NCBI GenBank assembly: GCA_963205005.1
Contig: CAUJHW010000150.1
Span: forward strand, 1-64,000
Direction of reading: 5' to 3'
DNA from: Pseudomonadota bacterium
GTDB lineage: Bacteria > Pseudomonadota > Alphaproteobacteria > Caulobacterales > Caulobacteraceae
Length of the DNA stretch: 64,000 bases
Numbering within the stretch: the first letter of the stretch is position 1; every line of letters begins with the position of its first letter. Of this stretch, positions 1 through 11,934 are shown in pieces. The position numbers and the translations under genes are program-made. The notes under the pieces are model-generated. The model did not search any database. It was not told where the DNA came from and saw only the letters and a program-made list of their open reading frames with translations.

Positions 1-1690
<1,690 letters not shown>

Positions 1691-1698
1691 GGGACAAG

Positions 1699-1962
1699 AT
1701 GGCCGACAAGCTGCACTTCTCCCTGGTCTCGCCGGAACGCGAACTGTTCTCCGGACTGGTGGACCAGGTGGATGCGCCGGGCTCCGAAGGCGACTTCGGC
1801 GTCCTGGCCAATCATGCGCCGTTCATGACCGCCCTGAAAGAAGGCCCTGTGCGCGTGCGCGACGGTGGAACAACAACTGTCTTCAACGTCCGTGGCGGTT
1901 TCGCCGATGTGACGCCGGACGGGCTGACGATCCTCGCTGAGCACGCCGCGGAAGCCAACTAA
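1699..1962 (+). CDS. atpC: ATP synthase F1 epsilon subunit
   Basis: 87 aa; LHFSLVSPERELFSGLVDQVDAPGSEGDFGVLANHAPFMTALKEG; follows atpD. Confidence 0.95.
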   Translation: MADKLHFSLVSPERELFSGLVDQVDAPGSEGDFGVLANHAPFMTALKEGPVRVRDGGTTTVFNVRGGFADVTPDGLTILAEHAAEAN

Positions 1963-1988
1963 GAGGCAAACAATTTAATACCGTAAAT

Positions 1989-2026
1989 TTGACGCCTTGA
2001 GGCCTTGCCTAGGCCTCAGGCGTCAA
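1989..2026 (+). terminator. Hairpin terminator of the atp operon
   Basis: TTGACGCC-TTGAGGCC / GGCCTCA-GGCGTCAA inverted repeat after atpC, followed by gttt. Confidence 0.7.
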
Positions 2027-2059
2027 GTTTGATGCCGCGCCGTAGCCAGGGGAAATTTC

Positions 2060-2707
2060 ATGCGTCTCGCCCTTTCCAGCCTGATCCTTGCCGCGGGTCT
2101 TTCGACCGCGGCCTATGCCCAGGATCCCGCCGCCCAGCCGGCGCCGGCTGCGGCCGCGCCGGCTCCGGCTGCGGCGCCCGCAGCGGAAGCAGCTCCGGCC
2201 GAACCCGCGCCCCCGCCGCCGACCCTGCCCACCACCGGCACCGGCGCCGAGGCGATCGCCATCGTCGAGAAGATCTGCGTGCCGTCGGTGCGCGGCCAGA
2301 ACTTCGACGAGGTGGCCAAGGCCAACGGCTTCAAGCTCAACAAGCGCGAGCAGACCTGGTCCAAGCAGCTGGGCCCTGAAAAGGGCTATTCGGTCATCCT
2401 GTATCCGCCCGGCTCGAACAAGAGCGTGTGCATGACCGAGCTGCGCTATGCGATGGGGCAGGATGTCGAAGTGGCCAAGGCCCTGAACGTCTGGGCCTTT
2501 GTGCACCAGCCGCCGCTCGATCCCACCGCCAATTACACCCAGGCGCAGGATCCTGACGGCCTGAAGCGCGTGCGCCGGTCGTGGGAATACGTCTCGGCCA
2601 CCGATAGCATCGGCCTGAACTTCTCCACGGTGCGCAAGCCGGACGACACCCCGCTGAACGCCAAGTACGACACGGCGACGATGCAGTACCAGGAACGCAA
2701 GTTCTGA
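2060..2707 (+). CDS. Secreted hypothetical protein with Ala/Pro-rich N-terminal linker
   Basis: 215 aa; signal peptide MRLALSSLILAAGLSTAAYAQ; no family recognised. Confidence 0.8.
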   Translation: MRLALSSLILAAGLSTAAYAQDPAAQPAPAAAAPAPAAAPAAEAAPAEPAPPPPTLPTTGTGAEAIAIVEKICVPSVRGQNFDEVAKANGFKLNKREQTWSKQLGPEKGYSVILYPPGSNKSVCMTELRYAMGQDVEVAKALNVWAFVHQPPLDPTANYTQAQDPDGLKRVRRSWEYVSATDSIGLNFSTVRKPDDTPLNAKYDTATMQYQERKF

Positions 2708-2955
2708 TGACGCTTCCAGACGCCGTCGGTCTCGGCGGCGTCTTCGTCATCCTGGTCGCCTATGCGGGCGCGGCGCTCGGCCGCCTCGATCCGCGGCAAC
2801 CCATCTCCCTGCTGGCCAACCTGCTGGGCGCCAGCGCGATCCTCTATTCGCTGTTCACCGAGGCCTTCAACCTGTCTGCGGTGGCGATGGAAGGCTCGTG
2901 GGTCCTTGTCTCGGCCTTCGGCCTCGTCCGCTGGTTTCTAGGCCGCCGTGGCTAG
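2707..2955 (+). CDS. Small inner-membrane protein
   Basis: 82 aa, hydrophobic, overlaps previous stop (TGATG). Confidence 0.75.
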   Translation: MTLPDAVGLGGVFVILVAYAGAALGRLDPRQPISLLANLLGASAILYSLFTEAFNLSAVAMEGSWVLVSAFGLVRWFLGRRG

Positions 2956-3690
2956 GGCCTCTTCCAGCCAGCTCAGCGTCGCGTCGGCGACCGCCTCCCA
3001 GCCCGCCTCCCCTATGAGCCAGTGGCTCATCCCCGGCATCACCGCATAGGCCGCACCGATCCGTTCGGCGGTCTGGCGCACCGTGCCGGACGGGTGGACC
3101 ACGTCGCGCTGGCCGGCGATGGCCAGGGACGGCATCGGCAGGTTCCCCACGCCCACGCTCGTGGTCATGAAGGGGTCCAGCCACCAGTTCAGCACCTCAC
3201 GAACCGCCCGCCCGCTTTCCGGGCACAGGCGGTCGAGGATCGCGGCCTGCTCGGCCTTGGGCACCCGGTCCAGCCCGTGCGAGCGCATCAGCCCCCGGTC
3301 GGGATTCACCGCCCCCATCCAGAAGGGATCGGCGAGCGTCACGCCCACGGCGGTGACGGCTTCCTCCATGCTCGAGCCGTGGACACCCCAGGGCGCCGAG
3401 GGCGCGATCAGGGCCAGGGCGCGGGCGTTGCTGCGCCGGGCCGCCAGCTGGCAGACGAGACCGCCCATGGAATGACCCAGCAGGACCGGCCGCTCCGGCA
3501 GCCCCTCGCACAGCTTCACGATACTCTTCACGTAGTCGGACATCGACAGGCCGGCCGGCGAGACGCCAGGCCCCCGCCCCGGCAGATCCGGCGCATGGAC
3601 CGTCCAGCCCCGCGCCTCGAAGGGCTCGCGGAAGCGATCGAACGCCCAGCCGCCGCAGAAGGCGCCGTGGACCATGACGACAGTAGGCAT
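2938..3690 (-). CDS. Alpha/beta hydrolase
   Basis: MPTVVMVHGAFCGGWAFDRF..., GHSMGG nucleophile elbow; start trimmed from the longer ORF. Confidence 0.88.
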   Translation of the reverse strand: MPTVVMVHGAFCGGWAFDRFREPFEARGWTVHAPDLPGRGPGVSPAGLSMSDYVKSIVKLCEGLPERPVLLGHSMGGLVCQLAARRSNARALALIAPSAPWGVHGSSMEEAVTAVGVTLADPFWMGAVNPDRGLMRSHGLDRVPKAEQAAILDRLCPESGRAVREVLNWWLDPFMTTSVGVGNLPMPSLAIAGQRDVVHPSGTVRQTAERIGAAYAVMPGMSHWLIGEAGWEAVADATLSWLEEALATAA

Positions 3691-3760
3691 TGCGGCTCCT
3701 CGCCGGAATGAAATCCCGGGCGGCGATCCTAGACGGAAAGCGCGCGTCCGGTTGAAGGAA

Positions 3761-4252
3761 TCAGGCCGACGGGCCGCCGGTGGCCGCGAACGGGGCGAAA
3801 GCCCTGGCGACCGTCTCATAGGCCGCCCGTTTGAAGGGCACGATAAGGGAAGGCGCCTCGGCCAGGTATCCCCAGCGCCAGGCTTCGAACTCCGGCTCAT
3901 GGTGGGCCTGGAGGTCGAACTCCGCCTCGTCCCCGTCAAATCGGAATGCGAACCAGACCTGCTTCTGGCCCTTGAAACCACGGGCGGCCTTGGCCCCTGC
4001 GGCATCGTCGGGGAAGTCATAGACGATCCAGCCGTCCGTGCGGCCCAGATAGCTGGCGCTGACCGCCCCGGTCTCCTCGGCCAGTTCGCGGCGGGCCGCG
4101 GTTTCGAAGTCCTCGCCTGCATCCACGCCGCCCTGCGGGAACTGCCAGTTGTGTGGCGGCGGGGTATGGGCGCGTCGGCCCAGCCAGACCCGGCCGTCCG
4201 GGTGGAACAGGACGACGCCGACGTTGGGCCGGTAGTGCGGAAGATCGGTCAT
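3761..4252 (-). CDS. rppH: NUDIX RNA pyrophosphohydrolase
   Basis: MTDLPHYRPNVGVVLFHPDGRVWLGRR...; Nudix box GGVDAGEDFETAARRELAEETG. Confidence 0.85.
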   Translation of the reverse strand: MTDLPHYRPNVGVVLFHPDGRVWLGRRAHTPPPHNWQFPQGGVDAGEDFETAARRELAEETGAVSASYLGRTDGWIVYDFPDDAAGAKAARGFKGQKQVWFAFRFDGDEAEFDLQAHHEPEFEAWRWGYLAEAPSLIVPFKRAAYETVARAFAPFAATGGPSA

Positions 4253-5400
4253 TTCCGGGCGGTCAGGGCAGACGCGGGGGCCAACTGGAAACCCCGGGTT
4301 TCCACCCCGTTGGCCCACGCCGCAACCTTCTCCAGCGTGACCGGATAGGCGAAGCCCGAGCCCAGGGCCTGCCCACGCTGGAGCGCGGCGGCTTCCAGGG
4401 CCGAGAGCTGCTGGTCAATGGCGGAACCGGAGAGCCTGTCGTCGATCACCCGCTCGGCCGTGGCCCGGGGCAGACCCCCGCCCTTGCCGGCTGCCGCCCC
4501 GTCGTCGATGAATGCCAGGCCGCGGCCGCGCACGGTGCTGGCGAAGGCGTCGTAGGCCGGCGCGCTCTTGAGGAAGCGCGAGCCCAGGTAGTTGGTCAGG
4601 CCGAAGTAGCCGCTGGCCCGGGACAGGATCCACTCCAGCCTCTTCACGGTTTCCGGCGGCTGGCCCTCGGTCATCAGGGTGTAGGGGCCCGGATCGTTCT
4701 CCGGATAATTCTCCGGCTCCATGGGCGTCTCGAGCAGCACCTCGTGCCCCCGGGCGCGTGCCATGTCGATCCAGCCCTGCAGGCCCTCGGCATAGACCAC
4801 GAACGACAGGGTGATCTCCGGGCGCAGGGTCTCGATCGCCTGGAGGGTGGCGCGGCTGTTGAGGCCCAGGCCGCCAACGATCAGCGACACCTTGGGTCGG
4901 CCGCTGGAGATGAACGGCCGGGCATAGGCCTGAGCCGGCGTACGGCCGTCGGTCGCGATGATCGGCAATGGCCCGGCCGGTCCCGGGGCGAAGAAGCCGG
5001 GGATCGGGGCGACCGGCAGGGGGCCGCCCGCGAAGGTTGACGGGAGCGGCGCATGGCCAGCGACAGCCGCCTGCGGCGCCAGCGGCCGCTCGGAGAGCCG
5101 CACGACGTCCGAATGGGCGTGCGGCGCGCCATGCGCGGGCTTGAGGGCTTCGCGCCATCCGGCCGGCGCCTTGCGGAACGCAGCGTCCAGCGAAAGCTGC
5201 GGCGCCGCCTCGCCGCCCATGGGTCCGACAAGGCCGATTAGCGCGTAGACCGCGCCGGCGAACACCAGCGCCGCCGCGCCCAGACCCACGGCAGGGTTCT
5301 TCGCGATCGCCCGGACATCCAGCCCCGGGATCTTCAGCGCGGGCAGCTTGAGTTTGGGCATGGCGATGGCGGCCAAGGCATGGGTCTCCTCAGCCTCCAC
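4249..5400 (-). CDS. Divergent polysaccharide deacetylase family protein
   Basis: 383 aa; KVSLIVGGLGLNSRATLQAIETLRPEITLSFVVYAEGLQGWIDMARARGHEVLLETPMEPENYPENDPGPYTL; N-terminal TM segment. The start may be the internal MPKLKLPAL. Confidence 0.85.
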   Translation of the reverse strand: MEAEETHALAAIAMPKLKLPALKIPGLDVRAIAKNPAVGLGAAALVFAGAVYALIGLVGPMGGEAAPQLSLDAAFRKAPAGWREALKPAHGAPHAHSDVVRLSERPLAPQAAVAGHAPLPSTFAGGPLPVAPIPGFFAPGPAGPLPIIATDGRTPAQAYARPFISSGRPKVSLIVGGLGLNSRATLQAIETLRPEITLSFVVYAEGLQGWIDMARARGHEVLLETPMEPENYPENDPGPYTLMTEGQPPETVKRLEWILSRASGYFGLTNYLGSRFLKSAPAYDAFASTVRGRGLAFIDDGAAAGKGGGLPRATAERVIDDRLSGSAIDQQLSALEAAALQRGQALGSGFAYPVTLEKVAAWANGVETRGFQLAPASALTARK

Positions 5401-5471
5401 TGTCGCCGATCATGGTTAACGCGGACTTTCCCGGCGCCCGCCTCCCCGGGGGGAGGCGGGACCGGAAAACG

Positions 5472-6347
5472 TCAGCCCAGCTGGGTCTTATAGAGCTTGC
5501 TCAGCTCGGCCCACGCCTTCTCTGCGGCGGCCTCGTCGTAGACCGCGCTGCCCTTGACGCACCAGCCGTGGTTGGCCGGATAGACCTCGACCGTGGCCGA
5601 CTTCTTCGCCTCGGCGAAGGCCGCCTTGAGGATGTCCTTGGAATCCGGCTGCTGCTTGTCGTCGTTCTGAGCCACGGCGACCAGATAGCCGGCGTTGGTC
5701 TTCGGGATCAGCAGATGCGGGCTGTCCGGGTTCTTGGTGGTCAGGCCGCCGCCATGGAAGCTGCCGACCGCGGCGATGCGTGTCGGGGCCGCAGCGGCGG
5801 TCCGGAAGCTCAGCGGCCCCCCCATGCAGTAGCCCTGCACGCCGACCTTCTTTTTCCTGTTGGTCTGCGGCTGGGCGTCGAGGAAGGCGATGTAGGCCGC
5901 GGCGTCGCGGTCGACCCCGTCATTGGTCATGGCGGCGCGGTAGCCCATTACCCGGGCGCGGTCGGTGGGGTTTGCGAAGTCAAAGCCGGGGCTCGCCACC
6001 ACACCCTTCACCGAGCGGTAGAAGGGATTGGGGACCAGCACCACATAGCCCTGGCTGGCCAGACGGCGGCCCATCTCGCGGAACGCCGGACGCAAACCGG
6101 CGATGTCGGTCCAGATCAGGACCGCGGGCCAGGTTCCCTTCTTGGAGGGATAGAACAGGGCCGCGTCGGCGACGCCATCGGCGGTCTTCACCTCGACGTC
6201 CTTTTCCGTGACCCCCGCCTGGGCATGGGCGGCGGAGCCCAGGCCCGCCACCGCAGCGGTCATCAGGCCGAAGGTCCGGCGCGAAACCGTCGGATCGTGG
6301 ATCAGGCCTACGTGGATATCGTCGTCGCACATGGCGAAGCCTCCCAA
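5472..6347 (-). CDS. Dienelactone hydrolase family protein, TAT-like signal
   Basis: GVQGYCMGG motif; SRRTFGLMTAAVAGLGSAAHA leader. Confidence 0.85.
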   Translation of the reverse strand: MGGFAMCDDDIHVGLIHDPTVSRRTFGLMTAAVAGLGSAAHAQAGVTEKDVEVKTADGVADAALFYPSKKGTWPAVLIWTDIAGLRPAFREMGRRLASQGYVVLVPNPFYRSVKGVVASPGFDFANPTDRARVMGYRAAMTNDGVDRDAAAYIAFLDAQPQTNRKKKVGVQGYCMGGPLSFRTAAAAPTRIAAVGSFHGGGLTTKNPDSPHLLIPKTNAGYLVAVAQNDDKQQPDSKDILKAAFAEAKKSATVEVYPANHGWCVKGSAVYDEAAAEKAWAELSKLYKTQLG

Positions 6348-6407
6348 GCTTTGAAGTCGTTGGCGCCTAAGCGTGGGGGCGATTGTTACGGGGTTATTTC
6401 CGGGCGG

Positions 6408-7520
6408 CTAGGCCCAGGCGCCATAGGGATCGACGAAAGTCCTTCCGAGGGCCTCGGCAACCGCCGGATGGGTCACCTGCCCCTTGAGGACATTCAGTCC
6501 TTTGGCGAGGTGGCGATTGGCCTTCAGGGCGTCGAGCCCGTGGTCCGCCAACAGCAACCCGAACGGCAGGGTGGCGTGGACCAGGGCCTCGGAGGAGGTC
6601 CGCGGCGCGGCGCCCGGCATGTTGGCCACGCAGTAGTGGACCACGCCGTCGACCGTGTAGGTCGGATCCTTGTGGGTGGTCGGCCGGCTGGTCTCGAAGC
6701 AGCCGCCCTGGTCGATGGACACGTCCACCAGCACCGAGCCCGGCTTCATCCGCGACAGGTCGGCGCGGCGGATCATCGTCGGGGCCGAGGCGCCGGCGGT
6801 CAGCACCGCGCCGATCACCACGTCGGCCCGGAGGATCTCCTCCTCCACCGCGTCCTGGGTCGAATAGCGGGTGAGGATGCGGCCCTGGAACATGTTGTCC
6901 AGCTCGCGCATGCGCGGGATCGAGCGCTCGACGATCACCACCTCGGCGCCCAGTCCGGCCGCCATCCGCGCGGCGTTCATGCCCACCACGCCGCCGCCCA
7001 GCACCAGCACGCGCGCCGGCGGCACGCCCGGGACGCCGGAGATCAACAGCCCCATGCCGCCGTTGTGCTTCAGCAGGGTCTCGCCCGCCGAGAACACCGC
7101 GATCCGCCCGGCCACCTCCGACATCGGCGCCAGCAGCGGCAGGCCGCCCTGCGGGTCGGTCACAGTCTCGTAGGCGATCGCCGCGCAGCCCGAGGCCAGC
7201 AGGCCGTCAGCCTGGGCCGGATCGGGCGCCAGGTGCAGGTAGGTGAACAGGATGTGCCGGCTGTTGAGCCGGGCCCATTCGGGCGCCTGCGGCTCCTTCA
7301 CCTTCACGATCAGCTCGGCCGAGGCGAAGACGTCCTCGGCGCCGGGCAGCACCGTGGCGCCCGCCCGCTTGTAGAGGGCGTCGGAATAGCCGGCCCCGTC
7401 GCCCGCCCCCATCTCCACGACCACCTCGTGCCCGTGGGCGACGTACTCACGCACCGCGGTGGGCGTCAGCCCGACCCGATATTCGTCCGGCTTGATCTCA
7501 CGAGGCACGCCAACGCGCAT
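6408..7520 (-). CDS. ald: Alanine dehydrogenase
   Basis: [20 protein letters not shown]...; [28 protein letters not shown]; start trimmed. Confidence 0.95.
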   Translation of the reverse strand: MRVGVPREIKPDEYRVGLTPTAVREYVAHGHEVVVEMGAGDGAGYSDALYKRAGATVLPGAEDVFASAELIVKVKEPQAPEWARLNSRHILFTYLHLAPDPAQADGLLASGCAAIAYETVTDPQGGLPLLAPMSEVAGRIAVFSAGETLLKHNGGMGLLISGVPGVPPARVLVLGGGVVGMNAARMAAGLGAEVVIVERSIPRMRELDNMFQGRILTRYSTQDAVEEEILRADVVIGAVLTAGASAPTMIRRADLSRMKPGSVLVDVSIDQGGCFETSRPTTHKDPTYTVDGVVHYCVANMPGAAPRTSSEALVHATLPFGLLLADHGLDALKANRHLAKGLNVLKGQVTHPAVAEALGRTFVDPYGAWA

Positions 7521-7706
7521 GGGAAGCTCCTTCGGGGGAGGAATTTGCTCGATGTCGAGGATTTGGGGGAACGAGATTGCAAGGTCAAGCGCCCAGCCTC
7601 CGGCGAAGCCCTCCCCGCGCCTCTGGCGTTCGGTCAAAACTCGGCTAAACCCGCTTCCGCGCCCGGGAAAGACCGAGGCGGACGGCCAGCGAGGAAACGG
7701 ACAACG

Positions 7707-8723
7707 ATGCAATCCAAGCGTTTGGGCAAGAGCCCCATTGTCGTGTCAGCCATCTGCATGGGGACCATGACCTTCGGCTCCCAGGCCGACGAGAAGACCT
7801 CCCACCGTATCCTCGACCGGTCGCTGGAAGCCGGGATCAACTTCTTCGACACGGCCGAGAACTATCCGGTTCCGCCGAAGGAGGAATGGGCGGGCACGAC
7901 GGAAGAGATCGTCGGCCGTTGGATGAAGACCAAGCGCCGCGACGAGCTGATCATCGCCACCAAGGTTTCGGGCCCCAGTCACGGGTGGCTGAAGTCATCC
8001 CAGCGGGCGGGGATGACCGCGCTTGACCGCCACAACATCGTCCGCGCCGTCGAAGCCAGCCTCAAGCGCCTGCAGACCGACTATGTCGACCTCTACCAGA
8101 CCCACTGGCCGGATCATGGCGCGCGGTATGAAGAGGCGCTGCGGGCGCTGGACGACCTGGTCGAGGCCGGCAAGGTGCGGGTGATCGGCTGCAGCAACGA
8201 GACCTCCTGGGGCCTCATGAAGAGCCTCTCGGTCTCCGAGCGTGAGGGCCTGGCCCGCTACGAGACCATCCAGAACAATTTCAGCCTGAACAACCGCCGG
8301 TTCGAGGACGAGCTGGCCCAGGTCTGCCGTCAGGAAGGCGTAAGCCTGATCCCCTACTCGCCGCTGGGCGGCGGGGTGCTGTCGGGCAAGTACCAGGATG
8401 GCGCACGGCCCGAAGGCGCGCGCTTCTCGAACTATCTGAAGATCGGCGGTCGCCAGGCGGCGATGGCTCAGCGGTTCGTCAACGACAAGTCGCTGGCGTC
8501 CACAGCCCGCTTCGCCGCCATCGCCGCCGAAGCCGGGATCTCGCCGGTCACCCTGGCGACGGCCTGGAGCAAGCAGCACGACTTCGTGGCCTCGACCATC
8601 GTCGGCGCGACGCGCGAGGACCAGCTGGACGACATCTTCGCCGCCGGCGACCTGACTCTCGATGCCGGGGTGATGAAGCAGATCGACGCGGTGTCGACGG
8701 ATATCCTCTACCCGATGGGGTGA
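7707..8723 (+). CDS. Aldo/keto reductase
   Basis: MQSKRLGKSPIVVSAICMGTMTFGSQ...FFDTAENYP; AKR family signatures. Confidence 0.93.
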   Translation: MQSKRLGKSPIVVSAICMGTMTFGSQADEKTSHRILDRSLEAGINFFDTAENYPVPPKEEWAGTTEEIVGRWMKTKRRDELIIATKVSGPSHGWLKSSQRAGMTALDRHNIVRAVEASLKRLQTDYVDLYQTHWPDHGARYEEALRALDDLVEAGKVRVIGCSNETSWGLMKSLSVSEREGLARYETIQNNFSLNNRRFEDELAQVCRQEGVSLIPYSPLGGGVLSGKYQDGARPEGARFSNYLKIGGRQAAMAQRFVNDKSLASTARFAAIAAEAGISPVTLATAWSKQHDFVASTIVGATREDQLDDIFAAGDLTLDAGVMKQIDAVSTDILYPMG

Positions 8724-8728
8724 ACGAA

Positions 8729-8759
8729 CGGGGCCCCGGCTCGCGCCAGGGGCCCCGGA
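8729..8759 (+). terminator. GC-rich stem-loop after aldo/keto reductase, probably bidirectional
   Basis: CGGGGCCCCGG ... CCAGGGGCCCCGG between convergent genes; no strong U-tract. Confidence 0.45.
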
Positions 8760-8772
8760 CGGCCATGGAACC

Positions 8773-9063
8773 CTAGTTCTGCTTGGCGGCGGCATCGGCC
8801 GCGGCGTCTGCCTTGCGAGCCGCGACGCCGGCGGCGTCTGCCGTGGCGTCCGCCGCATTGCTGGCCGCGGCCGAGGCGTTGGCTGCGGCCGCCTCGGTGT
8901 TGGCGACCGCGTCACTGCCCGCTGACTGCATGGCGTCACCGGCCTGGCCGGCGGCGACGCCCGCGGTGTCGGTGGCCTCCGCCGCCTTGTTTTCGGTCGT
9001 CTGCGAACAGGCGGCCAGGAGCACGGCGCACAGTCCCGCCGCCGCGATGATCTTCGGATTCAT
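8773..9063 (-). CDS. Small Ala-rich lipoprotein
   Basis: MNPKIIAAAGLCAVLLAACSQ lipobox followed by Ala-rich low-complexity repeats. Confidence 0.75.
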   Translation of the reverse strand: MNPKIIAAAGLCAVLLAACSQTTENKAAEATDTAGVAAGQAGDAMQSAGSDAVANTEAAAANASAAASNAADATADAAGVAARKADAAADAAAKQN

Positions 9064-9163
9064 TCAGGATCTCCCCAGTGGAAGCCGATCGCCAGCGGCT
9101 GCCGGCAAGCTTCGCCGCAGGAAACGCGCCGGGCGCCGGATCGGTTTCCGACGGTTCGCGGAA

Positions 9164-9586
9164 TCAGTGCGTGGCCGGTTCGGCCGAGATCTCCTCGAGG
9201 GTCTTGCCGACCGCCTTGGCGCCGTAGTCCTGGGCGATGTCCCCGAGGGACAGGATGCCGGCCAGCTTGCCCTGATCGTTGAGCACCACGAGGCGGCGGA
9301 TCTGGTGGTTGCCCATCTTGGCCGCGGCGTCGGCGACGTTGTCGTCCTCGCTGCAACTCTCCACGTCGTCGCTCATGACTTCGGAAACCGGGCCGTCAAC
9401 GGAGTCGCCCTTGGCGACGACGCGGATGACGATGTCGCGGTCGGTAATCAGGCCGACAACCTTGCCATCCTCCATCACCGGCACGGCGCCGCTCTCGATC
9501 TGCGCCATGGTGCGGGCGACCTCGGCGATGGTCGTCTGCGGGGTGGCGGTCGCCACCTGTGCGGTCATGGCTTCGCTGACTTTCAT
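9164..9586 (-). CDS. Tandem CBS-domain protein
   Basis: MKVSEAMTAQVATATPQTTIAEVARTMAQIESGAVPVMEDGKVVGLITDRDIVIRV... two CBS motifs. Confidence 0.92.
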   Translation of the reverse strand: MKVSEAMTAQVATATPQTTIAEVARTMAQIESGAVPVMEDGKVVGLITDRDIVIRVVAKGDSVDGPVSEVMSDDVESCSEDDNVADAAAKMGNHQIRRLVVLNDQGKLAGILSLGDIAQDYGAKAVGKTLEEISAEPATH

Positions 9587-10407
9587 GGGATGTCCTTTCG
9601 AGTGGGGAGGACTTCAACCCCGGGGTGGGCGAGACGTTCCCTGCCGGGCCGCTGTCGCAACCGCCAGCCCACCGCGCCGAAGCCAAGAATCATCAGCATC
9701 CAGGCGCCCGGTTCGGGCACGGCCCCCACCGGCCCGCCGGGACCGAGCGGCGGGAGAAAGATTCCCGGACCTCCCGGCGGAAGGCCGGGGCCGGGACCCG
9801 ACCCGGGGCCGTAGCCGCCCACGAGGACAGGAGCTTCGTCGATCCAGGAAGGCGGCATGTCGATCGGTGTCTGGCCAGCCTGCGGCGGCGATGCGGAGGC
9901 CGGCATCGGAATCAGCGGGACAACGGATGGGCCGCCGGTGTCGCAGGTGGTGATCTTGATGAGCGCGAAGGCCGGCGCCGCAACGGGGGCCGGAGCTGTG
10001 GAAGCCGCGGCGAAGGCCGGCGGGCGCGGCATCTCCGCTGGCGCAGGCGCGGCGGCGGTCGCGACACGCCGCGCCGCGGCGCGGCGGGCCTGGGGCGCTC
10101 TAACTCCGGCGTGGCGCACCCTGTGCGCGGCCGGTCGGGGCCGGCTCGCGGACCTCACAGCGGCGGGGCGGCGCTTCGGGGTCGGCGTCGCGGCGGGCGC
10201 GACACGCACCATGTGCAGACGACCGGCCGCCTCGGGCGGAACCTGGCTGGACATGGCCATGGCGACGCGGCTGAAGTGGGTCTCGCAGGCGGCGTGCGCG
10301 GCCGGGGCAGCCAGCCCGAAGCCCGCAAGGGTCACCAGCCCCAGCCGCAGCACGCCCCCTATGTCGGGAATATAACTTATTGAATTTACGCGAATAACTG
10401 TGCCCAT
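9583..10407 (-). CDS. PEPxxWA-CTERM sorting-domain protein
   Basis: C-terminal VPEPGAWMLMILGFGAVGWRLRQRPGRER; N-terminal signal-like segment. Start uncertain. Confidence 0.8.
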   Translation of the reverse strand: MGTVIRVNSISYIPDIGGVLRLGLVTLAGFGLAAPAAHAACETHFSRVAMAMSSQVPPEAAGRLHMVRVAPAATPTPKRRPAAVRSASRPRPAAHRVRHAGVRAPQARRAAARRVATAAAPAPAEMPRPPAFAAASTAPAPVAAPAFALIKITTCDTGGPSVVPLIPMPASASPPQAGQTPIDMPPSWIDEAPVLVGGYGPGSGPGPGLPPGGPGIFLPPLGPGGPVGAVPEPGAWMLMILGFGAVGWRLRQRPGRERLAHPGVEVLPTRKDIP

Positions 10408-10482
10408 AACTTGGCAATGGGCGGCTCACCCCATGGTTCCTGACGCAGGACCAAATGCCGCGGTTGCGCGGCCGCCCGGCGT

Positions 10483-11202
10483 CTAGAGCACGCAGGCGGT
10501 CAGGCCCTCGCGGCGCACCGCGCGGGCGTTGCGGGTGATCTTGCCCGAGCGGCGCTGAACGTAGGGGCCGGGCTTGGCCGCCTTCCACTTCAGCGGGCTG
10601 GGCAGGATAGCCGCCAGCCGCGCCGACTGGGCGACGGTCAGCCGACTGGCCGGAACCCGGAAGTTCTTCTGCGCGGCGGCCTCGGCGCCATAGACGCCCG
10701 GACCCCATTCGATGGAGTTCAGATAGACCTCCATGATCCGCCGCTTGCCCCAGCCGACCTCGATCAGGGCGGTGAACCAGGTCTCGAGCCCCTTTCGCAC
10801 CCAGTCGCGGCCCGGCCAGAGGAAGACGTTCTTGGCGGTCTGCTGACTGATCGTGGAGCCGCCGCGCAGCTTCTTCCCGGACTCATTGGCGGCGAAGGCT
10901 TTCTGGATCGCCTCGAAATCGAAGCCGTGGTGTTCGCAGAAGCGCGCGTCCTCCGCGGCGATCACGGCCCGGACAAGATTGGGCGAGATTCGCTCCATCG
11001 GCTGCCACTGGCGCTCGAGGCCTTTGCCCTCGGCCATCCGCTGGACCATCAGGATGGTGATCGGCGGTGGCGCGAAGCGGTAGACGGCCACCATCACCAC
11101 CGGGCCGATGACGAAGACGATCAGGCCGGCGATGACCAGCGCCCGGATCGACCTTGCGACGAACCCGCCAAACCCGCCTTTGCCCTTGCCGCGTCTCGCC
11201 AC
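10483..11202 (-). CDS. mtgA: Monofunctional biosynthetic peptidoglycan transglycosylase
   Basis: [50 protein letters not shown] start inferred. Confidence 0.92.
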   Translation of the reverse strand: MARRGKGKGGFGGFVARSIRALVIAGLIVFVIGPVVMVAVYRFAPPPITILMVQRMAEGKGLERQWQPMERISPNLVRAVIAAEDARFCEHHGFDFEAIQKAFAANESGKKLRGGSTISQQTAKNVFLWPGRDWVRKGLETWFTALIEVGWGKRRIMEVYLNSIEWGPGVYGAEAAAQKNFRVPASRLTVAQSARLAAILPSPLKWKAAKPGPYVQRRSGKITRNARAVRREGLTACVL

Positions 11203-11271
11203 GTGCTGCTTGCCTTGACCTTGCGCGGGGATGCTAGTCGCGATTCGGAACGACAAGACAGGTGGGCGAGC

Positions 11272-11934
11272 ATGAACGTGTCCGAGGCCGTTGAGCGGCG
11301 AATCTCCGTGCGGGCCTTCCGGCCCGACCCCGTCCCCGCGGCCCTGGTGGCGGACATCCTGGGCAAGGCCGCCCGCGCGCCGTCCGGCGGCAACCTGCAG
11401 CCCTGGCGGGTCTATGCCCTGAGTGGCCTGCCGTTGCAGGACCTGAAGGCGGCCGCGGCGGCCAATCCCATGGGCGAGACCCCGGAATACGACGTCTATC
11501 CGCCCAACCTCTGGGACCCCTTCCGCACCCGCCGCTTCGAGAATGGCGAGCAGCTCTACGCAAGCGTCGGCGTCCCTCGTGAGGACAAGCGCACCCGGCT
11601 GGGCTGGCTGGCGCGGAACACCGAGCTTTTCGGGGCGCCCGTCGGCCTGTTCTTCTGCCTCGACCGCAAGCTGGGCCCGCCCCAGTGGTCCGACGTGGGC
11701 ATGTACATGCAGACCGTCATGCTGCTGGCGGTGGAGCAGGGCCTCGACACCTGCGCCCAGGAGTACTGGGCCCGCTATCCGAAGACCGTGGCCTTCCATC
11801 TGGGCCTGCCCGACGACCACATGGTGTTTTCCGGCATGGCGCTGGGCTATCGCGACCCCGACCACGCCATCAACGGATGGCGCTCCGAGCGCGACCCCGT
11901 GGAGGCGTGGTGCGAGCTGAAGGGGTTCGAATGA
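11272..11934 (+). CDS. Nitroreductase
   Basis: [48 protein letters not shown]. Confidence 0.92.
   Translation: MNVSEAVERRISVRAFRPDPVPAALVADILGKAARAPSGGNLQPWRVYALSGLPLQDLKAAAAANPMGETPEYDVYPPNLWDPFRTRRFENGEQLYASVGVPREDKRTRLGWLARNTELFGAPVGLFFCLDRKLGPPQWSDVGMYMQTVMLLAVEQGLDTCAQEYWARYPKTVAFHLGLPDDHMVFSGMALGYRDPDHAINGWRSERDPVEAWCELKGFE

Noticed and set aside
5412-8723. 1103-aa ORF on the plus strand
   Set aside because: Its first two thirds are the antisense shadow of the dienelactone hydrolase and alanine dehydrogenase genes; only the 3' part from 7707 is the real aldo/keto reductase.
9091-9155. GGAAAC...CGTTTC on the minus strand upstream of the Ala-rich lipoprotein 8773-9063
   Set aside because: The -35 has an extra A (GGAAAC) relative to GGAAC; too degenerate to call by eye.
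10420-10441. Minus-strand GGAAC upstream of the 9583-10407 PEP-CTERM gene
   Set aside because: The -10 position reads CATT rather than CGTT/GGTT; insufficient match.
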